NCBI GenBank assembly: GCA_025766275.1
Contig: JAFKAC010000067.1
Location: 1-64,000, forward strand
From: Lactarius indigo
Lineage: Eukaryota; Basidiomycota; Agaricomycetes; Russulales; Russulaceae
DNA: 64,000 bases
Reading direction: 5' to 3'
Program-made: the position numbers and the translations under genes
The notes under the pieces: generated by a model
Seen by the model: the letters and a program-made list of their open reading frames with translations, nothing else
Told to the model about the DNA's origin: nothing
Databases searched by the model: none
Shown here: positions 42,940-53,887 of the stretch, one piece after another
Layout of the letters: each line of letters opens with the position of its first letter
Numbering within the stretch: position 1 is the first letter of the stretch

Positions 42940-43449
42940 TGTAACGCCGTCACGACGTTAGCTCGACTTGAGCTCTATAGAGGCGATAACAACTTAGCGG
43001 ATGCCCTGAAGACACGAAGGCCCAGGCGTGACGAATGGCTTGAAGACGCAAAGGTCCAAGCGTAGGCGAAGTTGAACGCTCGAAGGTGCACTACTTGATA
43101 GAGGCGATAAACGAGAGAGGGAAAGAGGCAGAGAGGATGAGAAGAAACAAGTGACGATTCAAGAAGACCAAGATGGCGTATCTTGGTCTTCAATGGACAC
43201 TATAAATACAAATCGAGCAGGCTTAGAAGCGCTGCTATGAGTCACTGTAGTAAAGCGTCCAACGTATCGCAGAAACATCTCAAACCTACTAGTACCTGTA
43301 CTAGTATTGAGTCACTCAGGTACCGCTCAGTCAGCTATCGTGCGCAATCGCCTATCGACTACTGTATCACCGTAAGTAAGTCCGCGACTAATATACCTTA
43401 CCGCCGTAGTTGCAACCGGTACAGTAAGGGCGTGGGTCGAAACGTAACA
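42940..43449 (-). repeat. E2 3' LTR
   Basis: This is the left, downstream LTR of E2: TGTAACGCCGTCACG..GAAACGTAACA in plus-strand reading, 510 bases, preceded by ggaaa and followed by a polypyrimidine run (cacctccttttc, the polypurine tract on the minus strand). Confidence 0.94.
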
Positions 43450-43480
43450 TCACCTCCTTTTCTAGCGTGAGACCCCTGGC

Positions 43481-46400
43481 TCACCGAAAGTCACGAGCCG
43501 GCCAATCGCGCTGTTCATCAGCAATGCGCTCTAACGCGGTGGCGCGCTCCAAGCGGTAGATCGCGTCGCGCCGATCGTCTTGTGCACACTCGATCATTGC
43601 GCGGAGCTGACTCACCCTCGCCCGAAGTCGATCCAGCTCGTAGCTGGCCGCGCGGAAGCGCGTAACCTCTGCGGTGAGCGACTCGTCGTTGATGCGATTG
43701 AGCGCGCGGTCGGTGATTTTGTCCGCCTCGAAGATGACGAGGTCCTCGTGCGGATACGTGGGGCGAAGCGCCGCGGAGACATGGGGTTCGGCGTAGAAGG
43801 GCTTACCATAGACATGCGGCGAGCCCGGTACAACTCCTAATATGAGGGGGTCCGCCCCTCCGATGATCTGGATGTGCGACGCGTCCCTCTCTACTCCGTC
43901 TGGCCCGGTGATGGGGTATCGAATATAATGGGGTCATCGGTTCGCCCGGAACCCTTCAGGCGCAATGACATGTGCGGGGTCCTTGGCGGTGGTGAACGGA
44001 CGGTGATCGGCGGCACCAGGCACACGCACACGTCCTCGATACATGGGGGACCCGTCGGAGTAGACGAGCCAGGGTGTGACGAGGGGATTATCAGGGTCGC
44101 GTTTCGTTCGAAGGAAGGTGTGTCTCGCCGGGTAATAATCTTCGTCGTCATGGCCAGCCTCAGCTGCCGCCATCGCTGCCGCCGCTCGCGCATCTCCCTC
44201 AGTCGGGCCGCTGCTGAGTCCAACTGTTCCTTCTGCCACGCTGCCGCTACCTTCTTCCAACCCTCCAACTCGTACTCCATCAGCGCTTGAACGCTGGTCG
44301 TTGCTCGGGAAAACTCCGCGAATGCCGATGAGGTCGTCGCTTGGGGGGATAGTGGCGATGGGTTCACGCTCGCCGCGATCGTTTCGGAAGACGTGGACGA
44401 CGGCTCGGTCGTCGTCAGGGGTGGTCGTCGGGTCTGGGAATCTGGTGACAACATTGATCCATTCTTGCGCGGTGATGGGCCCCTCTGCTGGTGCAAGAGG
44501 AGTCCATGGCGTGAGCTGAGTGTTGGGAACTTCGGTGTCGCTGTCCTCTGCCAAGAGGGCTCGGGCGTCTTCTGCAAGGGAGTCGAGGAGTTGCGCCTGT
44601 GTGACATGTCGTAGTGGGGAAGTGGGCATGAGAGTAATGGCTGAGCGAAGGAAGAGGGGATGACTGTCCTCTGTCCGAGCGACTCCCACTTTATCCCTTT
44701 TTCCGTGGGTTTGCGCTTCCTGATACAGGCGAAGCGCTTCCGGCGCAAAGACGTTGTCTTTGTTGACCCACTGGTTCTCCGAGTCTGGGTACCCCTTCCA
44801 TTTGATCAAGTATTGAAGGCGTCTCCCTCTGCCAAAATGCCAAGTGTCTAGAATGGCCTCGACTTCATATTCCTCCTCTCCATCTATCAGTTCGGGCGGA
44901 GGTCGTGTGAAGTTTTCTCCGTGCAAGGAAGTTTGCTTGTACGGTGTGAGAAGATCGATGTGAAACACTGGGTGAATGCTCCACTGCGTGGGAAGTTCCA
45001 ATCGATAGTTGTAAGGGGACATCACCTGCACCACCCGAAAGGGTCCGTGGCGTCGCGCCGCTAATTTCGCTGTAGGCTGATTGGTTCGAAGATGTTTGCC
45101 CTCGAGCCACACGAGGTCATTGATGTTGAACCTGGGCGTGTCTTTGTTGCGTACCCATGACTCTTGTGCCTTCTTTATAAGGCATTGGGCGTCGTCTCTA
45201 GCTTCTTTTAGCTGTGTCAGCCGCGCGGTCGCGAGGGGAATGGGAGATGGCTTATCCGTCCAGTCCGCTTGTGGGTTATACCCCATCAGAAGTTGGAACG
45301 GCGACTTTTTAGTGTGTTCATGCGGCCAGTTGTTGTGCGCGAATTCGGCGATTGGTAGGTAGGCTTCCCAGTTGTCTTGTCGCTCGTTTACCCAGAAGCG
45401 TAGGTACTGTTCCAGCCACTGGTTAGTTCGCTCGGACTGTCCATCAGTATGTGGGTGGTATGCGGTTGATATATTCTGTTGAATCCCCAGAATGCGGCAT
45501 ACTTCTCTGGTAAACTTGGATGTGAAGCATGGGTCGCGGTCGCTTATTATCTTACGCGGCAATCCGAAGCGTTTGAACACATAGGCGACATACAGAGTCG
45601 CCGTTTCTTCCGCGGTGATTTCTTCTCGACATGGAATAAAGATGGAGGCCTTACTGCAGTCGTGGTCTGTGACAGTTAGTATACTGTCATACCCCTTGGA
45701 AACAGGGAGTTTGGTGATGAAGTCCACCGCTACCGTGTGGAACGGCATGGCTTCCAGTATCGGCGTGATGGGATGCAGCGTGGCTCGTATGGGTCTCGTG
45801 TTGACTTTATTCCTTTGGCATTCTGCGCAGCCTTGCACATATTCATATACGTCTCTTCGGAGTCGCGGCCACCAGTAGTGTCTCTCCAGGATGCGTTGAG
45901 TTTTCGCAATCCCCGGATGGCCGTGTATTGGCAAGTCGTGATGGTCATGTATTAGTACTCGTTGAGTCGACGCTGGTCCTGTGATTACGAACCTGCCGTC
46001 TTTGTACCATTCTCCTTGTATTTTCTTAAGGCGATAGGGGTCGACCCATATCTTAATCACCTTTTCGTCTTGTTGGTGGCGTGGTTGTAGTAGATGTGGG
46101 TTGGCGATGAAGGTGCGCGCGGTGTTAAGGGTTCGTACGAAGATCTCGGGGGGCAGGACCACTACTTCGCTGTTGTCCTCGACGCCTTGGTCGTAGTCCG
46201 GTTGTCTTGACAGTGCATCTGCCCGCCCGTTGTTCTTCCCCTTAATGTGGTGAATCTCGAAGTTGTATTCAGAAAGTTCGAGTACTTCCCTGGCAACCCG
46301 CCTGCTGATCTTTTGTGGTGACTTCCAGTACTGTAGGTTTAGGTGGTCCGAATAGATTTTAATCTTGTGGGGGGCGCCTGCGAGAAGTGGTCGCCAATTC

Positions 46401-46948
46401 TGTAGGGCCTTGACTATTGCGAGCAGCTCCAGGTCGTAGATGTCGTAGTTTCTCTCGGCTTCGGAAAGCGTCGCCGAGTAGTAGCCTATGGGGTGGCGCT
46501 TGCCGTCAGATTTCTTTTGCAGTAATATGGCTCCCACCGCGTAGCCCAAAGTGTCTACTTCCAATTCGAATGGATCTTGAAGGATGGGGTGCGCTAGCAC
46601 CGGTTCCTCCGTTACGAGTCGTTTTAGGATGTTAAACGCTTTTTCTTCTTCCTCAGTCCATCGCCATTCTTCGTCCTTCCGTGTTAGTTTAGTGAGTGGC
46701 TTAGCGTGAGTTGCGAAACCGCGGATAAAGAGTCTGTAAAAGTTACAGAAGCCAAGGAAAGAACGGACGTCTTTGACTTTTGTTGGTGTTGGCCAGTCCT
46801 TGATGCCTTGAACTTTTACAGGGTCCATTCGGGTCACCCCCCTTTCAAGGATTACCCCCAGGTAATCCATCCGCGGTTGATGGAACAGGCACTTCTCGAG
46901 TTTGAAGTAGAGGTCGTGTTCCTCCGCAACGCGCAAAACATCGCGGAC
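43481..46948 (-). pseudogene. E2 pol: RNase H, integrase, chromodomain and tail
   Basis: From the solo LTR J downward, the frame is open for 1,000 codons to TGA 43934-43936, then continues to TGA 43481-43483. It covers the end of reverse transcriptase (VAEEHDLYFKLEKCLFHQPR), RNase H, the HHCC zinc site, the integrase core (VDFITKLPVSKGYDSILTVT, IISDRDPCFTSKF, YHPHTDGQSERTNQ), a chromodomain and the long tail. The TGA at 43934 replaces the second Arg codon of FRANRRPHY. In the tail a +1 frame (43891-44748) is open for 285 codons, as in E1. Confidence 0.9.
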
Positions 46949-47517
46949 TGTAACGCCACTACAGGGGCGTTGAGTACGACCTGTACCAAGTCAGTCTAGC
47001 GTTCGGTAGTCAAAGCTCAGAGGCTCGACTTCAGTAGAAATGATGCACAAGAGTCTCAAGGACACGCGTCACTTGGACTGTAGAGGAGGGCTAAGACTCG
47101 AAGGCCTAGCGAAGACGAGGATCGGGGAACGAGGAGACTCTGCGTTAGACGAGTGTAGTATTACACAAGAAGTCTAGTCTACCGTACAGGCTAGGTATAA
47201 CTAGAGTTAAATAGAAATCGTTCTGTATGGTCATCACAAACAGATGGCGCCATCGCCAAACCGAGGAAGAAAGGGATGAACATAAAGAGAACAAAGCAGA
47301 GTCAAATCGAGAACAAAGGAGAACCACGCGGGGTCGCGCGTGAGAGGAAACAAGTCGGAAACTGGCACATGTCAAGCTTTATCAGAAGAGAACGTCGATA
47401 AGCAAGGCGCGTGATAGAAACCGGGTAATTGTAACGTCCGCGTAGTCATACAGAGCTCGTATAGTATAGGAAGGGAATAATGGTGAAAGAAGGAACGAGT
47501 CCAGGAAAATTGTAACA
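46949..47517 (-). repeat. Solo LTR J
   Basis: This 569-base LTR in reverse orientation (TGTAACGCCACTACAGG..AAAATTGTAACA) is flanked by the perfect duplication cggac (46944-46948 and 47518-47522). It splits E2 pol within reverse transcriptase between AVRDV and LRVAEEH. No full-length relative is in the window. Confidence 0.9.
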
Positions 47518-48782
47518 CGGACGGCGTCTACATGGGCCGCTAGATCGTGATCAAAGTGAGTAGCGATACCAATATCGTCCATGTAGACGCGTATGGTAGT
47601 GCCCAATCGTTCGTGTTTTGCTATGGTGTCGCGATAGATGTGATTCATCATGGCTTGGAAGGTGGCGGGGGAGTTAGTGAGCCCGAAGAACATGACCGTG
47701 GGTTCGAAGAGGCCGAATTTGGTTTTGAACGCTGCCTTCTCCTGGTCGCCGTCGCGAATACGTATGTTATTATAGCCCCATCGGATGTCGAGTTTCGTAT
47801 AGATGTGGGCGTTGCTGAGGTCAAGGATGAGGTCTTGTATTAACGGCAGCGGGTATTGATTGCGAATGGTATGGGAGTTGATAACCCGGTAATCCTGTAC
47901 CGGTCGTAGTTTTCCGTCCTTCTTTTTAATGAAGAAGAAAGAGGACGCGTACGGGGAGATAGAGGGGCGCAAATACCCTTGCTTCAGTTTCTCCTCTAGA
48001 AACTCTTTGAGTTCGCCCTCTTCCTTTTGAGTCATAGGGTAGATCTTGCAGTCGATGGCGGCCGGCGCGGATGGTTTGAAGTCTATTGCATGATCCCACG
48101 GTCTTGCCGGGGGGAAGCGGTGTGAGGCTTGCTCGTTCAAAAGTCTGGCGAACATTGCGTATTCTGGAGGGAGCACTGCTGCCGTTTGTTGTTGTTTTGC
48201 CTGTATGGCCAACTCCGTCGAGGTGGTGGCTCTAGCGAACGTTTCTTCTTCTAGTTCCTGTACGATGTCTTCTTTTTCGGCCACAATGAGGGCTCGAATG
48301 GTTGCTGTTGTCAGTAGTGCTTCGGTAGTTGCCAATATTATTGGCTGCATGTCGGGGTGTATGGTGGCAGTGGCCCAGCTAATTGTTGGTTCGAATGCGC
48401 TTAGCCATGGATAGCCTAGCACCATGTCTTCGCTTCCAAGATCGGTGATCAGGAAGGTCATTTGTTTTATCTGTCCCCGTGTTTTCACTTCTAGGTTAAC
48501 ATAATGAGTGATTAACCCAGCTTTATTTTCCGTGTTGTCTATATTCCATATCTTGCGAGGCGTGCTCAGCGGCTGCGTCTGGATACCAGCCCGTTTTGCC
48601 AAGCCAGGTCGGATGAAGTTGTCGGTTGCGCCCGAGTCGACCAGCGCATTGGTTTCAGTCGTTTGGTAATTCGTACGGACAGTTACTGGAATTCACATAG
48701 ATCGGTAGCGCGTTGTCACAATTACAGAATTACATTGAAGAGCCCTCACCCAGACTGACGGGTTCAGGCGTCCTGAAAACCC
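47518..48782 (-). pseudogene. E2 pol: protease and reverse transcriptase
   Basis: This is the upstream part of E2 pol: protease, reverse transcriptase motifs FFIKKKDGKLRPVQDYRVIN, FFGLTNSPATFQAMMNHIYR and VYMDDIGIATHFD, up to the LTR J site. An in-frame TGA at 48693-48695 lies where E1 has the CGA of SLRIPV. Entry from gag is through the heptamer GGGTTTT, which is AAAACCC at 48776-48782 on the plus strand. Confidence 0.88.
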
Positions 48783-50827
48783 TCCTTTCCCCATAGATCT
48801 TGCAGTATAAGATCTTTTACCTCATCCGTACTATTGGCCACTTGTGTGAGCCATTCTTTGGCTTGTTCTCCCGCTGTTTTTGTGCTTGTCGCATTGATTT
48901 GGGGTGCGGGCGTTACGCTTGGCACCAGCGACATATACCCGGGCAGCGACGGCGCATACTGTGACGGCGCGTATTGTGAGATGGGTCCTTGAGGATATCC
49001 CGTAGTTTCGGTCATGCGGCTACTGGATGGGGTAGCCTGCCACTGTTGCTGTATGCGCGGGTATGGACAATTTCGTGAGAGGTGGCCGGGAGCGTGGCAA
49101 TTATAGCAGAGGACATTCCTTAAGTCTCTTCTAGATCCTCCTCTCCCTCGTCCTCTAGCTCCCGGTCCTCCCCTTGGCGGGAACGGTGGTGTAGGCCAGT
49201 CGCGGTGTGGTAGCTTGTTGAAATCGACGTCTTCAGATCCTGCGAGCCTCACTTTTGCGCGGTCAGCCGAAGTGTCCATCGCCCACGGGTTAGTCTGTGG
49301 TAGGTTCTGCGGGAGTGTCCATCCTGCGTTGCCGCCCTGCTTCTTTGGTTGCGTCGTCGTATTTTTGTATTCATTAAGTCGCGCTTTGAGGTGGATGTAG
49401 TTCCTTTGCCGCTTGAGAACGGCCCTCTTCCAGTCGTCAAACGTGACGGGGTCGTCGAACTGGAACGCGTTCTTGAACAGTTCCTTGGGTAGCCCCGACG
49501 TAAAGAGATCGATGGTTTGGGGTTCATTAAGGCGATAGTGAGCTTTCCGTGCGAGCTGTTCAAAGTCATTGACGTACTTGTCAATGTCTTCTCCCGTCAT
49601 CTTGTACCCCTTCCGTAGTACAGCTTGGGCTTGTTCTCTTTCTAGCGTGTTTTCGAACCTCTGGCTAAATCCATCGGCTACGGCGTCCCATAGGTCGCGA
49701 GTGTAGGGATTTATTCCCCGTTGTATCTGCCTGTTGAGCCAGTTCAGGAAGGATAGGACCCATTCGCTGACTGCTCCGCCTTTGATGTAGGAAAGAAACA
49801 GAAGGCATCTTCTGTAGTCGTTGCGCATGATAGGGGCGTCCAAATTCATGCCCCAGTAGACATGCCACTGCGTTAGGAATTGGTCTACTTTGAGTCTGTC
49901 TCCATCAAAAATTGAGGGTGGCTCGCCGGTTAATTTTTCGCTATGATGCCCTCCTCCTCTGGTATTTCCACCACCTCCTCCTCCGCCATCACCTCCTCCA
50001 CCTCCTGGCGGTCCCATGGGTGGCATTCATGGTGGTTCGGTTCTTCGTAAATCAAACGGAATGCCTCCCCCTGGTGGCGGCGGCGGGTCTCCGCCCGGTC
50101 CTCCTACTCCTGGTGGGAGGTCTAGTGCAGGCTGTCGTCCGGATGGGGGGTCTCCCCGATCCGACCCTATTGCTCGGAAGATGGCTGCATCTTCTGCAGT
50201 CATTCGTACGCCAGTCTCGGGGTTAATGGGCATGAGGATTTCTCGTGCTTCTTCCCGTATTGCGCGAGCTTCTTCAACTGCGACTTCTTCCATTGCTCTT
50301 GTGAGTGTCGCCATAATGGCTGGTGATCGAATGTGAATTGGCTCTGGTTCGGTAATGTGTGCGGACTCAGCTCGTTCGATGAGAAGATCTTGTATTGCTC
50401 CTCCGCTAGTCTCTGTTTGATTCGGCTCTCGTCCTTCACTCTCGTTTTGACTTTGTTCCTCTTCTTCTGATATCACTTCTCCAGTAGAGTGTTCACGTAC
50501 TTGCCCGTCGATGGGGCCCCAATCTGCTCGGCTGTTGAGTTCTCTGGCGTCGATATTGCACTGATATCTAGGTCCCGCTGGTCGTATGACGTCCCACTGG
50601 GACTCTATGGGATTCCACGTAACCTCTGTCCAACACAAGTGGTCGAAGTTGAACTCAACTGGTCGGAACCTACTAGGTCCGTTAAACTCCACAAAGTATC
50701 CGGTTTCTTCTTGTCTCTCCCTCCAACTGGCAGCTTGTAGAAAGCGCGTGGGGACGTTACGTTCTCCTCTTCTTGGGAGCGAATACGGACAGAAGCTCGT
50801 CCACTGGTCTCTTGTTGTTACGGCCAC
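48764..50827 (-). pseudogene. E2 gag, one nonsense codon
   Basis: Two open pieces, 50027-50827 and 48764-50026, are one gag split only by TGA 50027-50029 (between RRTEPP and MPPMGPP), at a likely former CGA. The N-terminal block starts at GTG (VAVTTRDQWTSFCPYSLPRR) without ATG. The C-terminal piece holds FDGDRLKVDQFLTQWHVYWG, YIKGGAVSEWVLSFLNWLNR and the zinc knuckle CYNCHAPGHLSRNC. Apart from this codon the frame is intact, so E2 gag shows the unbroken structure of the family. Confidence 0.9.
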
Positions 50828-50833
50828 GGTGGG

Positions 50834-50844
50834 ATCTTGGTCTT
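50834..50844 (-). promoter_or_regulatory. E2 primer-binding site
   Basis: The minus strand reads AAGACCAAGAT two bases after the 5' LTR. It is perfectly complementary to ATCTTGGTCTT in that LTR (51071-51081 on the plus strand), 34 bases after the minus-strand TATTTATA box. Confidence 0.78.
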
Positions 50845-50846
50845 AA

Positions 50847-51356
50847 TGTAACGCCGTCACGACGTTAGCTCGACTTGAGCTCTATAGAGGCGATAACAAC
50901 TTAGCGGATGCCCTGAAGACACGAAGGCCCAGGCGTGACGAATGGCTTGAAGACACAAAGGTCCAAGCGTAGGCGAAGTTGAATACTCGAAGGTGCACTA
51001 CTTGATAGAGGCGATAAACGAGAGAGGGAAAGAGGCAGAGAGGATGAGAAGAAACAAGTGACGATTCAAGAAGACCAAGATGGCGTATCTTGGTCTTCAA
51101 TGGACACTATAAATACAAATCAAGCAGGCTTAGAAGCGCTGCTATGAGTCACTGTAGTAAAGCGTCCAACGTATCGCAGAAACATCTCAAACCTACTAGT
51201 ACCTGTACTAGTATCGAGTCACTCAGGTACCGCTCAGTCAGCTATCGTGCGCAATCGCCTATCGACTACCGTATCACCGTAAGTAAGTCCGCGACTAATA
51301 TACCTTACCACCGTAGTCGCAACCGGTACAGTAAGGGCGTGGGTCGAAACGTAACA
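50847..51356 (-). repeat. E2 5' LTR
   Basis: This is the upstream LTR of E2, 510 bases, followed by the duplication ggaaa (51357-51361). It differs from the 3' LTR at 8 positions, all CpG-type. Confidence 0.94.
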
Positions 51357-51441
51357 GGAAATGTGGGGTGGACCATACCACAAAACCTCGCCAACCCCTG
51401 GGCAATGGATACGTCGGCGGATCAGAGCAAAGTAAGATTAG
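51357..51441 (+). pseudogene. Element H: gag middle fragment
   Basis: Between E2 and I lie 85 bases of H gag: GNVGWTIPQNLANPWAMDTS and ADQSKVRL. They match GNAGWTLPQNLPQTNPWAMD of E2 and join in frame with 42939 upstream and 59690 downstream. The last five bases (attag) are the target duplication of element I. Confidence 0.85.
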
Positions 51442-51887
51442 TGTTACGGTTCCTGCACAAGACCCTTGCTGCACCGGTTGTGACTATGGCTGTAAGGTAG
51501 ATTAGTCACGGACTTGGAGTTTACAGTAGGAGTTAGGCGTTGACGGATGACTCAATCCTAGTACAGGTAGTAGTAGTATTAGGATTGCACTACTTATGCG
51601 ATACGTTGGACGCTACATTACGGTGACTCATAGCAGCACTTGAAAGTCTGCTCTTTCTGTATTTAAGGTAGCTGCGGAAGACCAAGATATGCCATCTTGG
51701 TCTTCTTCAATTGTCACTTCTTGTTTCCAATTCGAACTTCGCCTCTATCTGATAGAGTGCTGTCTGGACCTACTAGTGTCTTCGAACATCTAGAAGCTGC
51801 CTTTGTGCCATACACCTTTGGCGTGATTAGCTAAGTTACAGCTGCCTTTGCACGCTCAAGTCGAGCTAACGCCGTGACGGCGTTACA
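51442..51887 (+). repeat. I 5' LTR
   Basis: The LTR is TGTTACGGTTCCTGC..GACGGCGTTACA, 446 bases. TATTTAA at 51660-51666 is followed 34 bases later by ATCTTGGTCTT (51694-51704), complementary to the primer site AAGACCAAGAT at 51890-51900. Confidence 0.93.
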
Positions 51888-51907
51888 TTAAGACCAAGAT
51901 ACTCATT

Positions 51908-53887
51908 GTGGCAACTGTCAACACTCGTGAACAGTGGACGAATTTCCGTCCCTACTACTTAGAACGAAGAGGAGATCGTAACGTACCAACTCAATTTCTA
52001 GGAGCGGCCCAGTGGAGAGACCAAGGAGATGAAACCGGATATTTTGTGGAGTTCAACGGACCTACAAGGTTCAGACCTGTTGAGTTCAATTTTGACCATC
52101 TGTGTTGGGTGGAGATTATGTGGAACCCCATAGACCATCGCTGGGACGTCGTCAGACCAGCAGGAAGACAGTACCAGTGCGACATCGACGCACACGAACT
52201 CAATTCACAAGCAGATTGGGGGCCAATTGACGGCCAGATATGGGAACACTCCATAGGGGAAGCAGTAAGTGAAGAAACTGAAGAAGAAGAGCAGAGTGAA
52301 GAAAACCGACCGGCAAGCGTTGGACCTATCGAACAATACACTATCCAACAAGCTGAGTCTCTACACATCTCGGAGCAGCCAGAAGTCATTCACGTATGAT
52401 CGCCTGCAGCTAAAATGGCCACAACTACGATGACAGCAGAAGAAATCATGACTGTGAGAGAACAAGCAGCGTGAGAAGCAGCTGAAGCAATCAGGCAAGA
52501 GTCCCAATGACATCTTCTACCCATCAACCCCGAAACAGGACACTGAATGACCGCAGACGACGCTGCGATCTTTCGGGCTATTGGACCTGACCAAGGCGAC
52601 CCTCCATCAGGAGAAGGACAAAGACGAGGACTACCGCTTGACCCCCCGCCAGGCTGGGGAGGACCCCCAGGAGGAGACTTCCCTTGACGGCCAGGGGGAG
52701 GAGGAAATCCACCAGACCTTCCAAACAACCCGCCAGACGGAGGACCCCCAGGCGGAGGCGGAGGTCCACCAGGAGGAGGAGGACATGGACACGAGAAATT
52801 AACCGGTGAACCCCCCACTATTTTTGATGGAGATCGCACTAAGGTCGACTCGTTTCTCACCCAATGGCACGTGTACTGGGGCATGAATCTCGACACCCCC
52901 GTCATGCGCAACGACTACCGACGAAGCCTCCTCTTTCTCTCCTACATTAAGGGGGTATCAGTCAGCGAATGGGTACTGTTGTACCTCAAATGGCCTAACC
53001 AACAGATACAATGAGGAATAGACCAGCATACACGAGATTTGTGGAATGCAGTAGCAGAGGGATTCAACCAAAGGTTCGTTAATACCCTCGAACGTGAACA
53101 AGCTCAAGCACTCCTAAGGAAGGGAATTAAAATGACTGATGGGGACATCGATAAATACGTCAACGAATTTGAAGAAGCTGCTAGGAAAGCAGGCTACCAC
53201 CTCAATGATCCCCAAACCATCGATCTATTCACCAAGGGGCTGCCCAAGAAGCTGTATGAAAAAACCTACGATCTGGACAAGCTGGAAACGTTTGACAAAT
53301 GGAAGCGAGCAACGCTCCACTGACAACGTATCTACATCCACATCCGAGCAAGGGTGGATGAATACAAAGACAACAAGCCAAAGAAAACGGGCAACGCCGG
53401 ATGGACCGTTCCCCAGAACCTTGCCAACCCGTGGGCAATGGACACCTCTGTGGACTGAACAAAGGCAAGATTAGCAGGGTCAGAAGAAATCGACTATGGC
53501 AAGCCACCATATACGAATCAACCCCCCTTCCCACCAAGGGGAGGACCAGGGGTTAGAGGTTGAGGAAGAGGAGGGTCACAATGAGACCTAAGGACGGTGT
53601 TATGCTATAACTGTAACACGCCAGGCCATCTCTCACGAAATTGCCCCCATCCTAGACAGCCGCAGCAGTGGCAGCAACAAAACCCTGGACCTTCCAGTGT
53701 CCGGGCAGCAGAAACCAACTACTATGCGCAGGAACCACCACCAGCCCAGATACAGGCCGCCTCAACTAGCAAAACGGTGGAGGAGTGCGCCAAAGAATGG
53801 CTCACCGGAGTTGCAAATGCACCCGACGAAGTGAAGGACCTGATATTGCAGGATTTGTGGGGAAAAGAGGGTTTTTGGAGCGCCTGA
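51908..53887 (+). pseudogene. I gag, several nonsense codons
   Basis: The frame begins at GTG 51908 (VATVNTREQWTNFRPYYLER) with the same N-terminal block as E1. The zinc knuckle is CYNCNTPGHLSRNC near 53600. Stops include TGA near 52397, 52472, 52508, 52546, 52686, 53012, 53321, 53456, 53561 and 53581. Most stand at Arg codons of the E1/E2 protein (for example VRSPA). The frame ends at TGA 53885-53887, after the heptamer GGGTTTT at 53869-53875. Confidence 0.88.

Larger units (their letters stand above)
42940..51356 (-). mobile_element. Element E2: Ty3/gypsy chromovirus with solo LTR J inside
   Basis: This is an 8,417-base element on the minus strand with two 510-base LTRs and perfect duplications ggaaa (42935-42939 and 51357-51361), inserted in gag of H. 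It belongs to the same family as E1 (nearly identical protein). It carries a solo LTR J (46949-47517), an in-frame TGA in gag (50027-50029) and TGA codons in pol (48693-48695, 43934-43936). The LTRs differ at 8 positions, all CpG-type. Confidence 0.94.

Noticed and set aside
47382..47517. C-terminal residues VTIFLDSFLLSP.. of the E2 reverse transcriptase frame
   Set aside because: This is read-through into solo LTR J; the real continuation begins at 46943 and below.
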